Source: Aplidium turbinatum
Lineage: Eukaryota > Chordata > Ascidiacea > Aplousobranchia > Polyclinidae
NCBI GenBank assembly: GCA_918807975.1
Contig: OU964918.1
Coordinates: forward strand, 29,248,477 to 29,312,476
Length of the DNA: 64,000 nucleotides
Direction: 5' to 3'
This document shows, piece by piece, positions 46,492 to 57,085 of the stretch. Within the stretch, counting starts at the first letter, position 1. Each line of letters starts with the position of its first letter. Position numbers and translations under genes: made by a program. The notes beneath the pieces are model-generated. The model worked only from the letters and a program-made list of their open reading frames with translations. It searched no databases and was not told where the DNA came from.

Positions 46492-48412
46492 TTATTGGAG
46501 AAATATTCCAAAATAATAAAGTATGCAGGACAGAATAAGTGAAAGCACTAAGTATTTGACCAGCCATCGTTTGAATTCTTCAACTTCTTTGATGATGACA
46601 CTGGAGAGAGGATATTCACCGCTCTTCCACTTCTTGATTCCAGAATCTGCCCTATTTTTTACTGGAAAAGGAACTAGAACTCCATTAGCAATTGGAAGGT
46701 CCACTTCCAGAAATTCGCAAAGTGGCTTCCAACTTTCACTTATTCTAAAATTTATATTTAAAGTATTAGCCTACGTCTTGCAATGATTTAATATTTTAAT
46801 TAGGCCTACTGTACAACAATTATTATTTTTTTGCTTGCTGAAGAAGAAACTGCTTAGATACGTTAGGCAATACAGAAAGCACATTAAATTGAATATGCAA
46901 AAGAAAAAAGTTTAGAAATATTTTCGCAAAGACTAGCAATAATATTTTGTCACATTTACCTGTATATTAAGAGAGAGCTGGATGGGCACCTTTGCAGGAC
47001 CTTGCTGTTATGCAATCGGTATCGGTTCACTGTCAATACTTCACAGAGATTCTAAAAAAAAGAAGGAGGGATAGAAAGGTCACGTCTTTGTTTAGTTTTC
47101 CAAAACGATTGCAGCTAATCTTTTATTACCGTAGTTAAAACACATTCTGCATGAAAAACAAATTGTGATCAATTTCGCCATTTTGACGCAATTTTCAAAT
47201 AATTGTCGAGATAACAGGTAAGCTATTTGCAAATAGCCTACACTTAACTCGATTTCGTTGCAAGGAATAGCATATTGAGGCAATTTATTTGACGAAACAA
47301 AAGTTCTCGCAATTACCATGTCAAGAGTTTGCGTTTTTTTTTGCTCTTGACTTTACGTTTTCTTGAAGCGACAATAGAACAACATAATTATTTCGATTAC
47401 TCTTCAAAATGAAAAATGTATAGTTTAGTTTGTTCTACATTTTATATCACGGCGCATAGGAAGGAGACACTTATCTTAAAACACTTAAATGTATCGCTGA
47501 TAACAACGAATAAAAACACCCATTTACCTTGGAAGAAGGAAAAAATCCTACACTTTCTTTAAAGACTCTTTGAGCAAAGAATACATGCTCCCGTGCGGTT
47601 TTTGATGCCAAAAATCGGAGGAAGAATTGTGGTTTTGGCGTTCTTACTTCAATTTCTTTGGAAAAATTGACAACGCTTTCAAACCATTTCTTTTCATCTC
47701 GAATTACGAGAAGAACCTGTAAGTAACCAATGTAACTTTATGTATTACAATAAATACGAAACGATGAGCAATTTTTGCGATGGTTGCTTCTGCAAAGGAT
47801 CTCAGTTATTGCTTAAACTATCAAAGCTTTACGCTCAAGCTTGTTCGTGAAGTTTAACTGAAATTTTTTAGACGATAAACACAAAATTAATTCAAATTTT
47901 GTGTTATTGTGCAATACTGAATTTACAATATTTTCATCACCTTTGCTGAAGGAAAAGCCTCTAAAATTTCTTCCCAAAAGTGACAAGCAGGTAGGTCAGT
48001 AACAGCATCAACATTTTTGTACATTTCTTGAAACAGTTTCTGCAAATGTAACAACAAAGAAAATAAATCAGTTCATCAATCATGGTCAGAATTCGATGGA
48101 GTCAAGATGTATTCAATTTTTAGATAGTGAAAAAATGTAAGTTAATGAATTGAAAATACTGATTAGCTTGCAGCTCTAAAGGTTTGTTTTATGTTTGAAT
48201 ATAATCAAGTAATGGATGAATAAACTCTAACTTACCACCAGTTTTTCTCGAGTTGGATGCTGTTTACTTCTTGGTTCTAAGATTTCTTTCCACTGGTTTT
48301 TATGTTCAAGATAATGCTCAGCATAATCGTACACTTTAAAACCCAAAATGCGCAGTGCTTCTGCAATGCTTTTTGTTCCAGTTTTGGAAAACCCAGCACA
48401 AATTAATTTCAT
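46492..48412 (-). CDS. P-loop sulfotransferase-like protein with C-terminal membrane anchor, five exons
   Basis: Likely a PAPS-dependent sulfotransferase of the Sulfotransfer_4-like group common in invertebrate deuterostomes. Exons, minus strand: 48236-48412, 47941-48039, 47528-47716, 46960-47051, 46492-46744, all GT-AG with consistent phases, about 269 aa. The start ATG gives MKLICAGFSKTGTKSIAEAL, whose G-F-S-K-T-G-T-K-S is the 5'-phosphosulfate-binding loop. Then come YDYAEHYLEH, DAVTDLPACHFWEEILEAFP and VLLVIRDEKKWFESVVNF (3'-phosphate-binding R-D-x-x-x-W). Further on are NRYRLHNSKVL, LLIYRISESWKPLCEFL, and an invariant-type PFP. The C-terminus is a hydrophobic helix (LVKYLVLSLILSCILYYF), suggesting a tail-anchored or single-pass protein. 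Substrate cannot be inferred. A longer 5' open frame (to 48622) precedes the ATG but lacks domain content. Confidence 0.88.
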
Positions 48413-48904
48413 TTTGACACACAGTATAATGCACAAGTTATATCGACGTTGTTTTTCTATGTCCTGTGTAAACCAGCAAATATTTTTAAAAATGCATTGA
48501 TGGCAGCTATTTTTGTCTTCATCATGATTATGCAATATTTTTAGGCAAAGTGTATTCATGAGATAAATGACGTATTGCATCAATGATCTGCATTTATTGC
48601 ACGCAAGTGGCAGCCTACGCAAATAATGAGCAAGCCCGAATTATTTTATCTGTGTAAACCATAAAACATAAAATACGTGTACTTGATTAATATATTGTGG
48701 GTTAGATACAACGCTGATATAAATAATATCGCACAAGTTTGAGGGAGATTTGTTGCACAAGTTTGTTGTGGCATATGAAGTTGGTTATTAACGTAACTTC
48801 GCTTGCATTAAAACCAAGAATTTTTTTTGGTATTTAGGTTCGATAGCAATTTAAACAAAAAAACGTTTTGCCACTGCATTCGTCAAGTATTTTTATATTT
48901 AGAC

Positions 48905-49349
48905 CTGAAATTACCAAACTTTTTCTGGAAAGGGCCAGGTGACTGTAAGAAGAGATGCTTTCGGATCGGATAATCATTTTGTTAAATTACAGTCTGCAAC
49001 TTGTGGTGGTGATTCAACAGAGTGGGTGTGGGTTTTCAGAGGTGTGTGCAATAATTTACGAGTTCGATCGCAGCAGGCGAATGGGTTGGGGAGAAAAAAT
49101 TCATTATTCTATTACAAGCTCCCAAATTACACATACTTAATATTACACATACTACACACATCACATATTTAATTTTTCAGACACACCTATTTTCATTTTA
49201 TTATAAAATACAAAAATGGAAAACGTGAAATTACATTATCTATTTTAACACTTCATATAACGTTAAATTTTGATAAGATTTTTATTCAGTGTATCATAAC
49301 AATTAGGTTTGATTTTGTGCCACTTCGGGCCGTAGGTTGGTGATCCCTG
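48905..49349. mobile_element. Decayed hAT element upstream of the sulfotransferase gene
   Basis: The left side ATTACCAAACTTTTTCTGGA and GGGCC, and the right side whose complement reads CAGGGATCACCAACCTACGG, match the CAGGGxTCACCAACCTTTTT tips of hAT elements. The flanking 8-mers ATTTAGAC (48897-48904) and ATTTCAAC (49350-49357) differ at two positions. Confidence 0.62.
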
Positions 49350-49357
49350 ATTTCAAC

Positions 49358-50180
49358 GTTTAATTCTTAAGGATTTTCTGCAATAGAGCGAGTAGAAAAA
49401 AATACAGTTTAACATTGATTATAATTGCTTTTTTTCACAACTTTTGAAAAGCTCAACAAATAACTTTTAAGTACCGATTAAACTTTGATAACTTGCAAAA
49501 ACCTCTGTTTTTTAAATCTACTAAATTAAAGACAATTTATTAGCCACACTGTGACAGGAATGGTGCCATTCTATTTTGTTGACCAATGTTACTTTCATGG
49601 CTTAATATCTGAACTGAATCAATTTAAATGTAAAGTTCAGCTTTTATACCGATATTGAATGTTCTATTTGATTTGACTGAAATTTCTATTGCCAACGCAA
49701 ACACTGCCAAGCATGAGTATGATTAAAAAAGGCAATTCTAACACAATGTTTGCAAACATGAATTCAAACAAGTTATTGCATGCTTGAGGAACACTAAGAA
49801 CTTTTTGAATAAAGGGCATTACAGGCTTTTAATTGTCTGAGGCACCAGAAAGTTTGCTTGATGTATTCCTTTGTTAGAAACCAAAAATACTCTTATTGTT
49901 ATAATTACAATGGACTGCATTAAGTATTAGCAGCTCACCACATGCCGTTTTTACTACCTTTTGTTTAACTTTGGCAACTCTGCAGTCTGCTTGCAACCAT
50001 CTGTTAAACATACTGTGCTTTGACTTGGTGAGTAAACGTCACAAAACAATAAGGGCAAACTGAGCTATGGTAAAATACTGAGATATTGTTTTTGCTTTGT
50101 CGTTTGAAGCGACCATATTTTTCAAAATTCGACCTTTTTCAGAACGATGCATTTAGTTGATTACACTTTTGATGTATGTA
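49358..50180. other. Intergenic, no feature seen
   Basis: A+T-rich sequence with no recognised exon, RNA or element end. Confidence 0.35.
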
Positions 50181-50188
50181 GTTACAAT

Positions 50189-50467
50189 CAGGCCCGGATT
50201 TAAGGAGGGGGGGGGGCAGAGGGTGCAGGTGCCCCCCGACTTTTGAAGGGCCCCCCTACGTGGAAAAATGTGATTTTGTTGTTATTATCACTTTTTCGTT
50301 CAGCCTTTGAAGTCTCTGCAAAATACTGTGCAGTGCAGTGCTGGATTAATGGTAGTCTTCTGTAGACGTAGAGTCGGGTTTTCGCGCCGTAGGCGCAAAA
50401 ATTTGTTTTGCACGGGGCCCCCCATCTAAAAGTGCCCCGGGCCCCCCATCAGCTAAATCCGGCCCTG
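50189..50467. mobile_element. hAT MITE, 279 bp, exact TSD GTTACAAT
   Basis: The tips CAGGCCCGGATTTA and the complement CAGGGCCGGATTTA are flanked by GTTACAAT (50181-50188 and 50468-50475). Both ends carry long G or C runs around GGGCCCCCC. Inside is the palindrome TTCGCGCCGTAGGCGCAAAA. Confidence 0.92.
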
Positions 50468-50937
50468 GTTACAATAAAATATCTTAGTTGGGCTTGTACG
50501 AGTTCTATATGTGCTAAGCTAGCTTCCTTTTTGCGTGGTTTTATTGAATATAAGGTTATGGTAATTAACTATTTTTTATATATTTTTTCACGATATTGTC
50601 ACTTTTCGCATGTTTTTCTCAATGTGGACTATTTTTCAGTTTAAAACTTCAAACAGTCCACTGTGATTCGACGAAAGCAGTTACTTCCTTGGCTTCTTTT
50701 ACAGTAAGGGAGTGGTAAATAAATATTGAACTCTGGTGTAAAGCTTCTGCTCATAGTCCATTTTATCGATATTTACATTGCCTAAAGAATTTGAAACTCT
50801 CTTGTGGGGTTGAATGGAAAAGTTTAATTTACCAAGACAGCTTCCTGCAGCTACCAATCGTTGCATAACTGCACTGTAGCCGTCATATCTTTTTTTAGAT
50901 CTCACTTGCTCTAAAGTTATCAAAATAGTTTCAAAGG

Positions 50938-51110
50938 GCGCTGGTGCGACACAGCTCAAGAGCATGGGGCTGTGGCTTTGGTAAGATACATGAAGGCATT
51001 CCTAACGTAGCCACTCAGATTGGCTTCCTTACCTTCCCGCCACTTCTAAATCTTCAACAACCGGGTGAAAGCCTAGATATTACAAAAACGGCTCCGTATC
51101 TTAGGTTTTT
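50938..51110 (+). repeat. SINE family B, 5'-truncated copy
   Basis: It starts at the B-box region (GCTGGTGCGACACAGCTCAA). The body follows the copy at 42211: GAGCATGGGGCTGTGGCTTT, GATTGGCTTCCTTACCTTCC, GGGTGAAAGCCTAGATA. Confidence 0.82.
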
Positions 51111-51544
51111 TTCATAGATCAAAATAGTCAACGCTTTGAATACAGTAAAAATTGTCAAAGTTTTGACGCTTTAACATCTTTTAACAAAAGCGCTTCTTGT
51201 CTATGCCTGTAATATAATTTAGGAGCATATCTCTGAATACTTATAAGTTTTAAAGCAAGTTTTCAATTTAACAATTTTTTTCAAAGTGGGTTCAATTAAT
51301 TATTTATCACAATTAAACAAGTACAGCATCATTGAACTAAAAATATGTCACTCAAAGCAAGTTTTTTTTTAAGAAGTTGGAATGACGTATTTACTATTCC
51401 TTCAATAAGTTAGTCTACAAATAATCCATAGGCTTCCTAATTAAATTAAGATCTTCATCAAACTTTTGCGAAAATTGCCATTTCTGTATCATTTTCATGA
51501 AATATGTATAACTCTACAAGAAAAGTTTAGATCATATGGAGAAA
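51111..51544. other. Intergenic, no feature seen
   Basis: A+T-rich sequence between two SINEs. No coding evidence. Confidence 0.35.
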
Positions 51545-51835
51545 CCTAACCAGCTCAGTGGCCGATGGGTTTCACCTTCGACTCTTGTGCTGGTAGGTCT
51601 GAGATTGATTGCAGGTCCGGTCATATCGATGAGTTTAAAAACGGTACCGATTGTGTTCTTTCTTGCATGACGCAGTAAAAATAAATCGGGTGATAATTTG
51701 ATAACAGCGTCAACCTGTTGTACAAGTTAAAAATGTGCCCTGTCCCTAAAAGACCATTGCAGTAATGTAGAGCGACAATAAATAAAATCATAACATTATT
51801 TTATTATTATTATTGTTGTTGAGTGTTGAGCTAAT
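51545..51835 (+). repeat. tRNA-derived SINE, family D
   Basis: The head ACCAGCTCAGTGGCCGATGG fits an A box, and GAGATTGATTGCAGGTCC about 50 bp on replaces the B box in decayed form. The body includes TAAAAACGGTACCGATTGTG and the tail AGCGACAATAAATAAAATCA followed by ATTATTATTATTG. The GAGCGACAATAAA plus ATT tail recalls the ends of other invertebrate SINEs. Confidence 0.72.
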
Positions 51836-52353
51836 CAGAAGCACTGTGCAGTTTTAAATTTTTCCTGTGGATAAATTTAATTTTAACATAAATTTAAGTG
51901 GATAAATTTAATTTGTATTTTGTTTAGATATAGATAAAATTATTGCATGCTGTTGCTGACGAGGACATCATGTGATGTGATGTGATGCCCAAAACGTTTG
52001 ATGTGAAACTTATTTCAATGTATTTTTTGTTTTTTGTAAATGTTAAAAATAAACGTAAATATGTTAAATCTGGTGACTAATAACTAATAATAAATTTGAT
52101 GACTAATATGATGACTAATAAATATGTTAATTCTAATAACACTATGTTTGATTTAATTCGCTCAGCTTGGCTTTTTGCTTGGCATTGAGCACTTTTTATA
52201 GTATTAATAGTCTTTATTGTTTAAATCTAATAATGTATAAATGACACGGATATATAAAGATGATATTAATTTGGTTCGTATTTTTTCCGTTGATTTTGCT
52301 GGTTTGATTTTGCAACTTAGTTATAATTCAAATTTTATTTTGTACCTCACTTG
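51836..52353. other. Low-complexity spacer
   Basis: Contains TGATGACTAATA-type short tandem words at 52070-52130. At 52155-52235 there is a segment matching (reverse complement) the interior of the hAT at 5744-6505 (GCTTGGCTTTTTGCTTGGCA, TAGTATTAATAG). Confidence 0.5.
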
Positions 52354-52570
52354 CGAAGCTATGTTGCGAGATTATGTTCACAAAATTACCCTTCTGAAGT
52401 TACGTTAACACAACTGCGTATTCAAAATTACAGTACGTTCACGAAGTTACGTTTACGTAGTTACATTCACGAAGTTACGTCTACGAAGTTACGTTCATAA
52501 GTTACGTTTACAAGGTTACACGTTCACGAGGTTACTTTTCTATTTACCTCTATGAAGTTACGTTGTCTAC
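52354..52570. repeat. Minisatellite of GAAGTTACGTTCAC-like units
   Basis: About 12-14 imperfect tandem copies of a 14-15-bp unit (GAAGTTACGTTCAC, GTAGTTACATTCAC, GAAGTTACGTCTAC, AAGTTACGTTTACA). Units are most regular at 52430-52530 and decay at both edges. Confidence 0.85.
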
Positions 52571-53840
52571 GGTTAGTACCAAACTCTGTGAACAATTTCT
52601 TCAATCATTACTGAAGGTTTGTGTGATTCAAGTCACGTACCCATTACGGACGAATCTTGGACACCAAGATAAAAGAATGTTTGCAAGCTTAAGTGTACAA
52701 GGGACCATGTGCGAAACTACACAACAATTATCTAAATTACTGTCGTTAAATCAACATTTTATAACTTCAATTCGGTTAACCAGTATGTTTTTGAGTACTC
52801 AGTCAAGTTTTAGTTTTGAATAGAACACAAAGTCATTCCGTATTCCCGTATGTCCGAAGAAAATACAAACCGTCCGTGTGAGGGCCATTCATAAAAAACT
52901 TCTCTTGGTATTTGCTTGTGCTTGCATTCCAGTTTACACAGAAAAATGCAAATGTTTGCACGTTTCACGCATTGACGTACATCCATTATTTGTTTCAGGT
53001 CTTTAAAGAGTGTGAATTCGTTTAAATTTAACCGGCGTGGACTTTGACACAAGGTTATAGTACTCATTTTATTTACTTGACCAGGTCAATGTTTACTTTG
53101 TCAAGTTTACGCTAAGTTTACCACCACCTTTGGTTAACTATCGGTCACGTATGCGACGTTGACGTTAAAATTACTTTTCTGTTGTGTTCAAACAATCGAC
53201 ATTCAGCAAGATCAAAGCTATGGCTGTGGATTTCTATCCTAAAATCAACCGAAAATCTAAGCCTGAGATGCTAGGTTAGTGCCAAACAAAACACAACTGC
53301 TCTTTTGCTACCAATGTATCATGGGGTAACATTGGACAAATTCGTATTTTGCTTTGTTACTGCTATCATTTCGTGTCACTGAGTGAAAACTGTCATCTCG
53401 CGCTGACTTACTAATGTGTTACAACGCTCACTGCCACACCATCGACATTGTTTTTGGAGAATCTTCGTTTTCTTGCAGGCATCAGAAACCGTTAAGTTAC
53501 GTTGCAACAAAGGTTTTTAAATTCTGGGTTGAGGTTCAAATCTACACTAAATTTTCGTCTTTTTGAATGGGTATTCCAGTCTACTAAAACCAGAAAAATA
53601 ATTTGTGTTTGCGCCAGCCGTTAAATTCCACCCACAGCTGATTGAGGCTGGGTAAACCATGAACGGACAACGCAAAGATCATACAAAACCATGCTTCCTT
53701 TATCTCTGACGCCTTCACGTGCCAATCGGCGTATTTCTGCAAACGCAAGTGTGGCGCGCTTTCATTTGAACACAACAGAATGATTTGTAGGTTTGTAGGC
53801 TACTAATCCGAACTTGCAAATATACCGTAGATAAAGTTAC
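52571..53840. other. No gene called
   Basis: Small frames on both strands (52563-52823 plus, 52810-53067 minus) have no recognisable domain. A short ATG-initiated stretch at 53221-53269 is followed by a GTTAGT donor-like site but cannot be connected to a second exon. Confidence 0.3.
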
Positions 53841-53849
53841 TTCTCTGTG

Positions 53850-53899
53850 TTTTAGAGGGGAAGATTGCCTCAAGCACCGTCCTGGATCCGCCACTGGTG
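53850..53899 (-). mobile_element. Single hAT-like terminus
   Basis: The minus strand reads CACCAGTGGCGGATCCAGGA, a hAT-type CAGTGGCGGATCCAG tip. The other end was not found. Confidence 0.45.
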
Positions 53900-55485
53900 G
53901 TAGCCAAAGATGCATGTCTGTAGCTAGCCCGGCCGCAAAAATTTAAAGGAACGGTTTAATAACAGATATAGCTAAAATAGTGCAGGTATACATTTTTGCA
54001 TTATAGTTTAAAAGTTTAAATATAGCTCCCCAATGTAACAATAATGTAATTCAATCAGCAAGAAATTTTATGAATGAATTTTTTATTAAAAAGAATATTT
54101 GCAAGAGTACCAACAGACGTTCAAACGATTATGACGCAGGTTTCTTTTGAAAACGTGAATAATCAATATTTGTACTTTGCGCTATTATTGTCGATAGTAC
54201 TTTAATTTTCAAATTGGACTTCAAACCGGAAAGTGCGATTTGGCGTCGTTTAGCGTAACTTTCAACCACACCCCTTCTCCGTTCTAATATGATCAAAGTA
54301 ATTTTTTTTTCTTTTTCTTCTGGCTTCGCTACTGAAACGTAATTCATTAATTTCAACCAGAAATACTTCTGAGCATTGCATTTGAAGGAGCAGTTTTGCT
54401 AGTTGGCTATTGGAACCAATAAATTTCAATTAAGAAATATCATTACTTTAATTAGGTAGCCTACTTATTTGCCTACCAAACAATTTCACGGAGATACATG
54501 GGAGGCTAAACTCAACTATTATTGAAAAATTGGTTTAATTCTCGGTTTAAGTCTTGCCGAAAATGTTCGAATTTAACATGTTGTTATTTTGTTGCTTTTA
54601 CGTATTGTTTTTGGATTATGCAATTCAATCCTATCAACTTGCTATCAATCATCTGTCTGTGGTATTCAAGAATTGTCTCTCTGCCGAAGCTATAGTATTG
54701 AAAAATATAACTTATCACATTATCTAATACTTGATTTGGTCAGCGGAAGAAAAGCTAAAGATTCGGCGTCTTTAAATCAGATAGCTCAATACTATCAAAA
54801 ATGATTGAGATACAGGAGGTGGCAAAAGATTGAGAGTTGTAGAGTGGGATTTTATGAGGTGATCGAGAGTAGGAATTTAAAGAGCCAATAAAGAAAATAT
54901 ATTTCACAGTCAATATTGCAAAAATTTCCTAAACTTTTCATGCATACACAAAAGCTCATCCAGATCATTCAACGCATGTTTTCAAATTCTCAGTTAAACA
55001 AACTTGTAATTTCGCACTTCAAATATTTGTAACTAAATATTTTTACAATCTATTTTTTGCCAAGTCATTGTCAAACAGTTCACTAATGTATTTGAAGCTT
55101 GTACTTTGAGCTGGTATCAGAACAAAAGTCATAGAGAATCAAAATAGTCCAATATGGTTCTTGAACAAATATTCGCATCAAATTGGTTATTGAAAGATTA
55201 TTAATTTGAAATCATATGCTTTGTAAAAGGCACCTTTTGACAAATACAAACACTTCGTATACAATCGCCAGTTTGTTTTGTGCACTTATCAGCATCATTC
55301 ATAAAAAAAAAGCTTTAAAAATGTTTTGTTTCTTTAAACTTGCTATTGTATATGCTGATGTACATTGTACAATGGCCAAGATTAAAATTGAACTGCTGTT
55401 GTTATGCTCTACACATAGGCTTTCACCAATTCTCAAATGGAATCGGGAGTGTAGGCTACTAGTAGTCTGAAAAGCTATACAGTCC
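53900..55485. other. Intergenic, no feature seen
   Basis: A+T-rich. The minus-strand frame 54129-54356 is basic with charged runs (EEKEKK, ERRRG) but has no recognised family. Confidence 0.3.
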
Positions 55486-55493
55486 ATGCAGTA

Positions 55494-55969
55494 CAGTGGT
55501 TCCCAACCTTAGGCTTAGGCTACGGTAACCTACAAGATAGAAAAATTTTTGTCGCTTTCTATGGCAGACCAACGATCTTTCAATTCGAATGCAGCATTTT
55601 GTAGGAACAAACCTAAACTGTTTTTTTCTAAAGATTGAAAAACTGGTATTCATAGGTTCTTTGCTTCACTTTCAGCTCTTATGTAGTGTGGAGAAAAGTT
55701 TTCTTATTGTGCTTTCAGGAAGCTAAAAAATAATAACACCTTCAGGAATCAATTTAAAGTTCAGTTATTTCAAAGTTAGTGTGAAATTTGTTCTTGGTTT
55801 CTCATGCAAATCAATAGAAATATTGGTTTGGTTTTTGTTTTGGAAGAATTTAAGAGAGGTAGAAAATGAATATGAGAAATAGTTTGTGTATCCTTAAGTT
55901 CGCGCTACTCCAGAGTATTGTAAATGACACCTCAGAGTGCTCCGGTACCCCAGTTGAGAATCACCGCTA
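55494..55969. mobile_element. Probable decayed hAT element
   Basis: CAGTGGTTCCCAACCTTAGG at the left, and a right end whose complement reads TAGCGGTGATTCTCAACTGG, resemble Charlie-type hAT tips in inverted orientation. No matching flanking duplication is visible, so the boundaries are tentative. Confidence 0.5.
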
Positions 55970-56158
55970 GAATCTTCAGTAGATACACCAATAGTCTGTA
56001 AAGCATTTTTCATGGACAGCAAAAAACGAGACCATTTCGAAAAATGGTAGTGACCTTCGTATAAACTTCGATTAATATATTAATGATTATTTCAAGCTTA
56101 AATTTGATAGCGCACGTTGTAAAACAGCAGCGCCATTTACACTTCTATCAATTATCCG
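55970..56158. other. Spacer
   Basis: Short A+T-rich spacer. No feature seen. Confidence 0.3.
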
Positions 56159-56199
56159 CTACAGCCATGGCCACCACCTCCAGGTGGCCATGGCTGTAG
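56159..56199. repeat. Perfect 17-bp inverted repeat (hairpin)
   Basis: CTACAGCCATGGCCACC at 56159-56175 is exactly complementary to GGTGGCCATGGCTGTAG at 56183-56199, with a 7-base loop. It is G+C-rich within an A+T-rich flank. Confidence 0.9.
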
Positions 56200-56808
56200 C
56201 TATGCAAAATAAAAACAATAAGAAACTCAAAAGAAATTTAAATTTTAAAACGACAAAGTCCTTTTGTTGTTAAAAAGCATTTTAAGGTTAAATCTGTGTT
56301 GTCGTGTGTAATTGCAATAAAAATTAAATGCTCCAGCTAAATGCTCAGACTGTAAGTCTAAGACATCATAACATTTAAAGCGTGCGGACTCGCTTAATGT
56401 TTGAGTATGTTAAAAGGCGTTACTAAAGTTTTAGCTATAGTTTTCTTGAACTACAGTAAAAACAATCAAAAATATTTCGAAAGAATGATTTCAGAAACTT
56501 AAAGTTTTTTGGCTTTCCTTTTTTTGAATCGCCTTATAGATATGATTTTTTTGAATTTTTTCTTAATGAGAAGCATTATATCACATTTCCTCTCCAACAA
56601 TTGAGAGAAATGTATAATCTTTTACGTTTTTTCATCTTTTCAACTTTTGCTTGGAATAACGAGCAGATAACGCTCGATGACGTTTTTACGCGCAACGTTT
56701 GAGCTGTCGTGGCACCATAAGGAAATATTTTTTCGAGTTACGTATCTACGTAGTAACCTCGCAACGAACGACGTTGCAGCATCTCCTACCTACATAATTT
56801 TATTAGGT
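56200..56808. other. Intergenic, no feature seen
   Basis: A+T-rich. No gene or repeat end recognised. Confidence 0.3.
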
Positions 56809-56865
56809 TTCAGACAGCAAATCAGTGTAAATCAATGTGCAAAACGACTGATTTGCTGTCCGGGT
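56809..56865. mobile_element. TA-type palindromic MITE, copy
   Basis: CAGACAGCAAATCAGTGTAA and CGACTGATTTGCTGTCCGGG form the arms. It is a slightly diverged member of the family at 33620. Confidence 0.75.
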
Positions 56866-56869
56866 GGTT

Positions 56870-57085
56870 TACCTTTCATCATGGGACTCATGTTGCCAAC
56901 CTCCTCGTGGTGAGTCCTGGTAATTCATATTAATGAAGCGAATGGCAACAATCAGAGACCGTAACTCACATGGCACCTGGGGTGGTAAAAAGATAAACCC
57001 TCGGCCCCGGTGTCCAATGAGAGAAATTCATCCTGTTTGGAGTCACAATCTTGCAGCTAAACGTTGAAAAACCTTTCATCATGGT
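56870..57085. repeat. G+C-richer repeat-like block bounded by ACCTTTCATCATGG words
   Basis: ACCTTTCATCATGG occurs at about 56871 and again at about 57069, framing 200 bp. The block contains CCAACCTCCTCGTGGTGAGT and CGGCCCCGGTGTCCAATGAG. It is compositionally unlike its flanks. No coding frame or pol III boxes were found, and it could be an unrecognised SINE-like repeat. Confidence 0.4.

Noticed and set aside
48413-48622. N-terminal extension of the sulfotransferase
   Set aside because: The upstream open frame has no family similarity, and MKLICAGFSKTGTKS is the typical start of the family.
50699-50965. 88-codon minus-strand ORF
   Set aside because: Its start overlaps the SINE at 50938 and the rest has no recognisable domain.
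52810-53067. 85-codon minus-strand ORF
   Set aside because: No domain, no splice context and no conservation evidence; probably chance.
53221-53269. Candidate first coding exon (MAVDFYPKINRKSKPEML then GTTAGT)
   Set aside because: Only 16-17 codons, no recognised protein and no convincing second exon downstream.
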